NCBI GenBank assembly: GCA_002633025.1
Contig: NMRB01002821.1
Coordinates: 10,855 to 74,854 of the forward strand
Length of the DNA stretch: 64,000 nucleotides
From: Notospermus geniculatus
Lineage: Eukaryota > Nemertea > Pilidiophora > Heteronemertea > Lineidae
Direction of reading: 5' to 3'
Shown here: positions 57,430 through 64,000 of the stretch, piece by piece
Numbering within the stretch: position 1 is the first letter of the stretch
How the letters are laid out: the number at the start of each line of letters is the position of its first letter
The notes under the pieces: generated by a model
What the model was told of the DNA's origin: nothing
What the model saw: the letters and a program-made list of their open reading frames with translations, nothing else
Databases searched by the model: none
Position numbers and translations under genes: made by a program

Positions 57430-58330
57430 CACGCCTTGCCTCAGCAGAAAATATTTGCACATTAGTGAAGTTGCGGAGGTTTCCTGAATAAGGTTAGGGA
57501 CCTTATACAAAAAGCTTCCGTTTGAGATCCCTAAACTGACTCGAGTCATTTCATCATATCTAAGGACAGAATCAGTTGCTTTGCGGATCCTCCAGATCAA
57601 AGACGAGTTGTGCGAGTTATACACAGCAAGCATTCAGGTGAAGAGACCTCCACTGGTCAATGCATTGGTTTACACTGGTGGACAGAAATAGTTGCCAATT
57701 TGAAGTTTGATGTAAGTTTCTGCCTGTTAAGAATCAGAAGAAGATGAAATGTTTTGACTTGAATAAAGTCTAGAACACATTTTTGATCATTTAACTTTCA
57801 TTTCAGCACTTCCAAACTGGGTTGTTGTTAATTTCAGGCAATTTACAAATAAACACATGTCTTGTTATGACGTAACTGGTCAAAAATGTCAGACATGTTA
57901 TGTAACACAAGCGTATCATCAACCATGAGTAATTAAAAGCTAAGCAAAAATGAAGAAAAAACGAGTATTTGCTTGTAAATGCCCTTGATGAAGAAGATAA
58001 TTGCCTTATTGTCAACCTCATTGCATAATTACCACTTGATTATGTAATTCACTGAAACTGTAGCAAGGGAAAAGCAGGACCCCTCCCACAATATATCAAC
58101 ACAAATTGAGTTCATTATATTCACTTACATCAAACTTCAAATTGGCCACTGTCATAATATTTCTGTCCACCAGTGTATATGCCAGGGTAAAGGATTGAGT
58201 GGACGGTAGAACAAACAATACTGACGGTCACCGATTTGAATAGAAGTTGCAGCGGTTTTTGATGCAACAGTTCTAGTTTTGAAACAAATGGTTCCATGCA
58301 CAACTTTATTGTTAGTGTGTGTGTACTATC
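57430..58330 (+). repeat. Duplicated segment, copy 1 (carries a TA-type MITE)
   Basis: 57445-57672 plus 58176-58330 match 58955-59223 plus 59486-59620. Shared anchors include AAAAAGCTTCCGTTTGAGAT and AAACAATACTGACGGTCA. Confidence 0.82.
57673..58175. mobile_element. 503-bp Tc1/mariner-type MITE
   Basis: TIRs CACTGGTGGACAGAAATA / TATTTCTGTCCACCAGTG, then TTGAAGTTTGATGTAAG and complement. TA at 57671-57672 and 58176-58177. The paralogous position near 59205 is empty. Confidence 0.9.
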
Positions 58331-58449
58331 GAGAGGTTAAGAAACCGCTCCGTTAACGATAACACTATTTCTGACGTACATCTGCAATGTAAAAAATAAC
58401 GTTAGCGTTTAGTGTTACCGTTAACGGGGCGATTTCTTAACCTCTCGAT
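58328..58449. mobile_element. 122-bp palindromic MITE, termini ATCGAGAGGTTAAGAAA
   Basis: ATCGAGAGGTTAAGAAACCG / CGATTTCTTAACCTCTCGAT with inner CCGTTAACG repeats; a diverged copy lies at 8645-8807. Confidence 0.82.
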
Positions 58450-58468
58450 TATCAGCTTTGCAACAGCA

Positions 58469-58733
58469 NNNNNNNNNNNNNNNNNNNNNNNNNNNNNNNN
58501 NNNNNNNNNNNNNNNNNNNNNNNNNNNNNNNNNNNNNNNNNNNNNNNNNNNNNNNNNNNNNNNNNNNNNNNNNNNNNNNNNNNNNNNNNNNNNNNNNNNN
58601 NNNNNNNNNNNNNNNNNNNNNNNNNNNNNNNNNNNNNNNNNNNNNNNNNNNNNNNNNNNNNNNNNNNNNNNNNNNNNNNNNNNNNNNNNNNNNNNNNNNN
58701 NNNNNNNNNNNNNNNNNNNNNNNNNNNNNNNNN
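58469..58733. other. Assembly gap (265 N)
   Basis: Unresolved. The right edge is the interior of an AGGCCTGTCTACAC-type MITE (58734-58847), so the gap probably covers its left half. Confidence 0.98.
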
Positions 58734-58847
58734 TTGATAATGTTGCAGAGTGTAGACCAACCCCGAAACAAGCTGCAACATTTCCAAAACACGTTTCAAA
58801 ATGTTTTGTCGCAGAAATGTTTTGAAAATGCTGGTGGTGTAGACAGG
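58734..58847. mobile_element. Partial AGGCCTGTCTACAC-type MITE
   Basis: GAGTGTAGACCAACCCCGAA..GTGTAGACAGG matches the right part of 47872-47973. Confidence 0.75.
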
Positions 58848-58949
58848 GACGGATCTTTTGGAGGGTAGGCTAGTGTTGGTAGGAGCTTTTGTTGTGATGA
58901 AAATGACTCCAGCCATACAGGAGTCCTCCGGGAGGATCACAGCTGAATA

Positions 58950-59620
58950 CACGAAACGTAGATTTGCACATTTCGTGAAGTTGCGAAGACTATTATAATT
59001 GCCTGATACAAAAAGCTTCCGTTTGAGATCCCTGAACTGACTCGAGTCATTTCATCATATCCAAGGACAGAATCAGTCGCTTTGTGGATCCTCCGGTCCG
59101 GCGTAAGCTGAATTGGTTCTCTCTGGATCAAAGACGAGTTGTGCGAGTTCACATACAGCAAGCATTCAGGTCAAGAGACCTCCACTGGCCAATGGATTGG
59201 TTTATTATGCCAGGGTAAAAGGATTAAAGGAGTCAGACGCCGAAGTTGTAAACAAGCTTGTTTGTTTACAAACATGGTCGGCAAACTAGTTTTATTCCTT
59301 CGTGAAGGTGGCAGCACCAGTAGCGCCCCGTGATCGTTAGATTGGTGCCCGGTCCGATGCAACTCATTCACGATATTCACGTCAGTACATATCACCGACA
59401 ATAGGTGGCAGCACCGCAGGCGTCGCGTGGATAGAGAACCAGTGAGTGAGTGTTTAGACGTTTACAACTTGGACGTCCAGCTCCTTTAAGTGGACAGTAG
59501 TAGACAAACAATACTGACGGTCAGAGATTTGAATAGAAAGTGGTAGTGGTTTCTTATACAATGGTTATGAAACAAATGGTTCAATGTACATGTACTTATC
59601 GTATGTAATAGTGTGTGTGT
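58950..59620 (+). repeat. Duplicated segment, copy 2 (carries a TTAA-type MITE)
   Basis: Paralogue of 57430-58330 with the TA-type MITE absent and a family C MITE present instead; also has a 33-base insertion near 59095. Confidence 0.82.
59228..59485. mobile_element. TTAA-type MITE (family C), copy 2
   Basis: 258 bp, reverse complement of 16970-17222, TTAA at 59224-59227 and 59486-59489. Copy 1 of the duplicated segment reads GATTGAGTGG at the matching place, the empty site with one substitution. Confidence 0.9.
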
Positions 59621-59639
59621 ACATTATCATCTTTCCCAC

Positions 59640-61288
59640 AACAGCTAAATGTCCAAAGGTGATTGCTCAGTAATTTGGACGATGAATTTCAATCATACTA
59701 AAATTACCTAGGACTGTAACAATCAATTCTCGAATATTTTGTCAGTGTGTCTCCGGTTCCACATCCACCATGTCCACAGCAAAGAAATATTTACAATAGC
59801 ATTTCATCAATATGTCTGCTATCACAGTCATACGGTCTACATCATACGTTATAAGAATGATTGATGAGAGATTGACCCGATAATCCGCAGTGTCTTGATG
59901 TCAACGGACAAACAGCTATCTCCCGTGCTGCCGAGCTCCAAGTGAAAAGTCACGACGTATATTTTACTTGATTTTGCTTTTAGTCAGACGTGAACTTGTC
60001 AGCGCTGAACGATGTTTGATTAATGATACGTGTGCTGATTTCTTTCCACGATGGTAAAGTCAATAAATGGTAAGTTATTGACGTCGTGCGGTCAAGCACC
60101 GCCAACAGGCTCTCACGAAACGAGACGACCGCCTTCTTGTCGATCTGGGTCAGATTGCCCGACAACATTCGGTAACGCTTGTCTGTACCGTTATAAAGGA
60201 ATCAAACATAAAGGTTTAGCTGCGAACGATGAAGTAACTGAGGGATACACTTCATGTGTTGCCACCAGATGTCTCTCACTGCCTGAATTTCGTAATTTCA
60301 CGTAATTTTACGTAATAGGCAGGAGCTTGAACGTTTTTTTTTATTGTAGTGGGGTACATGAATCTGTCAACTTGATTCCTTGAATTCTATTTCTGAGGAT
60401 AACAGGGTTATTTTCAGCACAATTAGTGTTCCACGTGCAAATGTACATACGTTAACCGATTCAAATGTACACAGATGACCCTGCGCTCTCTCATCGTTCG
60501 TGGGGTTCTCATTAATTCACAGTCCTTTTGTATCATAAGATCAACTAGTCTGAATTCAACAAAATTTGCACCAAACATGCAGAAGGGTCTTGCCTATCAC
60601 ATGGAAGAGTCAGAATGCAAATCCGAAAAGGTTTAAAGGGATACTGTCCACATTTATAGCGTGGTCAGTTCGACGATTCAACCATCATGTAGGAATACAG
60701 GTGGTGAAATGTTATCACCAACAGTGGTGCAATACATCTAACCAGAAAGCTGGCTATATTTGCTATTAAATAAAATGCATGAATTGGGAAGACTACTTTT
60801 TCAGTTTCAGTGTCCCTTGTCATTTTATATTTAAATTAAGAAGGCTTTTGTCCGTTGCCAACCAACCATTCGTTTGGATGAAACGAGTCAACGGTTTTCT
60901 AGGCTTAATGGATTTCATCGCTTTCGAAACAGTATACCTATCGGCAATTGCGTCATTGACGAAGTGCACGTCAAGCTTGTGAAAAAGCATTAGCACTTTT
61001 TTACCAGAAGATAGTTGAGAGTCGGCTACATTTTGTATCTTCACTCGCCGCGGGTTGTCTCTTGAATTGAAATGACATTCACGTACCCTAACTCTCTTCG
61101 TACAGAACAATGCTCGTATCATTTGAGGTACCAGGCTAGAACTTCATCTACGCTACTCTATGTTATCACTGCAGTTTTAAATCCAGCTTAACAAATCGAG
61201 GTGGAAGAAAGACAACGCGAAATAAAGCATGCTCCTTGAAATGAACAATAGGGAGGTTGTGAAAGCTTACGTTTTAGTATTTACACTA
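59640..61288. other. No recognisable gene
   Basis: Some open frames (for example 60051-60305) but no domain or paired splice sites. Confidence 0.35.
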
Positions 61289-61423
61289 AAGCCGTATTTA
61301 CCTGACATCCGTTATCCGTTATGCGATATGTTTTTTTTTCGTCTCGATCTGTACATGAGCCAATGCTTTGGCGGATAACGTCGTCTCTCATAACGGATAA
61401 CGGATGTCAGGTAAACACGGCTT
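61289..61423. mobile_element. 135-bp palindromic MITE, termini AAGCCGTATTTACCTG
   Basis: AAGCCGTATTTACCTGACAT and complement, continuing through CCGTTATCCGTTATG / CATAACGGATAACGG. No clear target duplication. Confidence 0.78.
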
Positions 61424-61481
61424 GCGATTACAATTAGTCGGCTATGCGGGACATTCTACGTGCAAATCGCTTATTAGTGCC

Positions 61482-61673
61482 TGTCCCATTCCTGAACTCG
61501 GAAAAAATGACTGAATCCTAAGTTGAAGATAATGGGATGGGGGTATGGTCAGAAACAGTAATGTCCTGTCCACTTACTTGTCTCACTCTCGAGCCTGGCA
61601 AAGAATGACAGCGTGCGATATTCTTCAACTTGGGATTTGGTCATTTTTTCCGAGTTCAGGAATGGGACAGGTA
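61482..61673. mobile_element. 192-bp inverted-repeat MITE, termini CCTGTCCCATTCCTGAACTC
   Basis: About 49-bp arms at 61484-61531 and 61623-61671, GAGTTCAGGAATGGGACAGG at the right. Confidence 0.78.
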
Positions 61674-61827
61674 AGTGGGAGTGTATTGCGAAGTGTATTT
61701 GTTGAAAAAACAAATAAATGAGAAAAACGCATTTAAAGTATGTAAATGTAATGGCTTCTCTATTAAATAAATTTATGTCGTTCTGATATTGCACAATTTA
61801 ACTCTTCACGAATTTTATGTCCTAAAG

Positions 61828-62072
61828 GGCCTGTCACACTGAAGTAGTTCTCAAAACGTCCTGCCCCGTCCTAAAAAAATCGTAAAACGGGCTAGAACGT
61901 GCACCCTTGGCAAAATAATGCCTCGATGTTCTGGAGCACGCTTCCCGTCCATGGAGTTCGTAAAAAGACCGTAAAAAGTTGCCACTGCGTCCACTCCGTT
62001 CGCAGACAGTTTGAGCCCGTTCGGCAACATTTTCAAGAACGTACTGAGAACTAGCTCAGTGTGATGGGGGTA
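61828..62072 (-). mobile_element. MITE family D, copy 2 (inverted)
   Basis: Reverse complement of 25593-25838 and 62228-62475; begins TGTCACACTGAAGTAGTTCT and ends AGCTCAGTGTGATGGGGG. Confidence 0.82.
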
Positions 62073-62227
62073 TTAGGATGGAAATGAATAAGAATGGTAA
62101 ATAGATGCAATTACATTGAAAATTGAAAAATTGCCCTTTTCGCCGTTTCCTCAGAAAGCGCCCCCTAGCGGCTATCATCGGCAAACGATTTTTTGGCAAC
62201 ATGACGTTTCTGAGAGCCGAGTTCGTT

Positions 62228-62475
62228 ATACCCCCATCACACTGAGCTAGTTCTCAGTACGTTCTTGAAAATTTTGCCGAACGGGCTCAAACTGTGTGCG
62301 AACGGAGTGGACGTAGTGGCAACGTTTTACAGTCTTTTTACGAACTTCGTGGATGGGAAGGGTGCTCCAGTACATCGAAGCATTATTTGGCCAAGGGTGC
62401 ACGTTCTAGCCCGTTTTACGATTTTTTTATGACGGGGCAGGACGTTTTGAGAACGACTTCAGTGTGATGGGGGTA
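62228..62475 (+). mobile_element. MITE family D, copy 3
   Basis: TACCCCCATCACACTGAGCT to CAGTGTGATGGGGGTA, so the unit has its own TIRs. Head-to-head with copy 2 across 155 bases. Confidence 0.82.
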
Positions 62476-64000
62476 TAAGGGTCATAAACCTGGATTCAGA
62501 TTTGCTCTAATCCCGCAGAACGACATAAGGACGTGGACTACTGGTATAATTGTACAAAAAGGACAACGCACGTTGTACAGTACATACATCCATGAAATAA
62601 TACATGTAGATGATTGAATCTGACATTGATTCTGTCACAAAAAGCAGAAAGCAGTGTGACAGAGATATTGAGGAGAGATGACATTACGAGATATTCATGT
62701 CAGAAGCTACAAGAGATGAAGCTAAGATTTCAGTCTGTTGCCTTCTGTTACAACATCCTGTTCATTTCCTGCTTAAAGACAATTCGTTCGATAGTTTCGT
62801 ATCATTAATATTAATGGAACAACATTCTGTAATGTGTTTCCGTTTCGGACGGGATGTTTGACGTATTGCAGGTGTGTTGTCAGAAAGGATCTCATCCGCC
62901 GTGGGTTATTTCCACACACGACAGGGTAAAACGCCATGGCAACACCATGACAATTCAAATATACATGTATCTATACAATGTATTTGGCCGCAACATACAA
63001 ACTTCAGACTCTTTTTATCATCTTTGCGTAGCTGAAGACTTTATGCGGATTGTTTCTCTCGACGAAGGGTCTAAAGGTTTGTTGAGTCCAGCAGCCGACT
63101 ATCTATTTGACGATGTGTTTTGGCCCGTTGGTCAAATTCTGATTTATATTCCGATGTGAAGTGCCAGAGTGTCCCCAGTTCTCAATGTTTTCTCTCACTA
63201 TAGGGTACACTGTGAAAGGAAAGTAATGTATCCCTCATTGTTTCTCGATTTGAAAGGCATGGTCTACCTTGCTCTCTTCTGCATGGAAACACTAAGAAAT
63301 CTGTCGAACTGGTGTGCCAGATTCCTAGGAATGCCATTCCGAGTTATGTCTGCTGTTGTATATATTCGAATAGTCATGGTCTCTACAGCCGTAAATCTCA
63401 CGTTGAACAATAAAACCGGACCTTATATTACTAGGGGACTTGAATTTCTGTCACACCAGCAGTCTTCTTGATTAAAAACCTCGTTTCGTTGCTTTCTGTT
63501 CTTGCAATAATCATGAGCCGTTTTCACGATGGCTGTCGCTGTTTACTTTCACTGTCAAGGCACGAAATATGTTTTTATTCTCATACGCGATCTATGCTGT
63601 CTAACGCTTTCTCAAATGACTTGAGGCATGCATGTGGGTTGGCAGCGTTGTAATCCGACATCATCACATTTGCAGAAGTTATGAAAAACGAAAGGCGTTT
63701 TTAAGGATTCCATAAAAGTCGAAAGAAAGATACAGGACGAAGTGGTGAGCTTATCTGCGTATTGGTGATGACATGCATCATTAGACATCGGAATAAACCA
63801 TCCTAGATGATGGTTGATGAGTACTGAAGGTTAGAAAGAGGAGCAGAGTAACCAGCCGTATTGGTCGAATGGAAGTTTGTAAAGATACAAAACCTTTGCG
63901 GAGATCATCGAACCTTGGGACTCGACTATCGCACTCGACTTTCTGTCCTGTGTCACACAGGAGAGAAATAATTAAAGCGAATAGAAAGCGAAAAAATTTG
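62476..64000. other. No recognisable gene
   Basis: Frames at 62854-63159 and 63169-63471 are open but lack family features; an acceptor-like ATTGCAG at about 62871 has no partner. Confidence 0.35.

Noticed and set aside
57370-57633. Minus-strand frames in the two copies of the 57-59 kb duplication (57370-57633 and 58937-59161) encode similar peptides
   Set aside because: Over the about 80 aligned bases I compared, three of four differences change the amino acid, so there is no sign of coding constraint; shared frame follows from recent duplication.
58412-58952. Frames of 120-166 codons across the 265-N gap
   Set aside because: They consist almost wholly of undetermined residues.

Overview
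This is eukaryotic, metazoan genomic DNA. Coding sequence is sparse, candidate exons have GT-AG splice sites, and the one clear gene is a tripartite-motif (RING / B-box / B-box / coiled-coil) protein. The rest is crowded with short non-autonomous DNA transposons (MITEs), many of them near-perfect palindromes. The frequent words ACATGTA and GGCCTAC, the intron-free TRIM-type reading frame and an allelic divergence of about 3.5% (8 differences in 231 bp across one assembly join) suggest a highly heterozygous marine invertebrate. An echinoderm or cephalochordate is my guess, but the sequence does not settle the species. There are no signs of bacterial operons, CRISPR arrays or phage.

Layout. 1-10 kb: hairpin MITEs, a nested element cluster at 6.3-7.8 kb broken by an assembly join, and no convincing gene. 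10-16 kb: mostly featureless, with one possible coding block on the minus strand (12.35-12.9 kb), a 92-bp tandem repeat and a 50-N gap. 16-25 kb: large MITEs (16.1, 17.0, 18.7, 21.8, 22.8 and 24.3 kb) and one well-spliced orphan exon (19.29-19.43 kb, minus). 26.6-29.5 kb and 35.2-39.0 kb: a direct duplication of about 3 kb; the second copy carries a 571-bp transposon and a 231-bp extra segment and leads straight into the TRIM gene (39.1-41.0 kb, plus). Between the copies lie a tRNA-like Pol III unit inside a hairpin transposon (32.1-32.6 kb), a likely Myb/SANT-like exon (33.3-33.6 kb, minus) and a promoter-containing TTAA element (34.0-34.9 kb). 44.5-45.9 kb: a weak candidate gene with a promoter-like start. 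47.4-49.0 kb: the most striking object, a 1.06-kb element with two 213-bp inverted arms built from an iterated 15-mer, inserted with a 5-bp duplication into another MITE. 49.6-50.1 kb: a 123-bp tandem array. 53.7-56.0 kb: a MITE carrying three younger nested MITEs. 57.4-59.6 kb: a duplicated segment in which each copy holds a different MITE and serves as the other's empty site. 61.3-62.5 kb: further hairpin MITEs.

How it fits together: the only gene with an assignable role is the TRIM-type E3 ubiquitin ligase candidate. The window is mainly a record of transposon activity: TTAA-, TA- and 3-bp-target elements inserted into each other, several of them carrying promoter-like sequence (CCAAT boxes, CACGTG or TGACGTC, NRF1-like and YY1-like start motifs) or CTCF-like motifs. 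Three of the six single-N positions are joins where two alleles of the same locus are laid end to end, so some apparent repeats are assembly artefacts.
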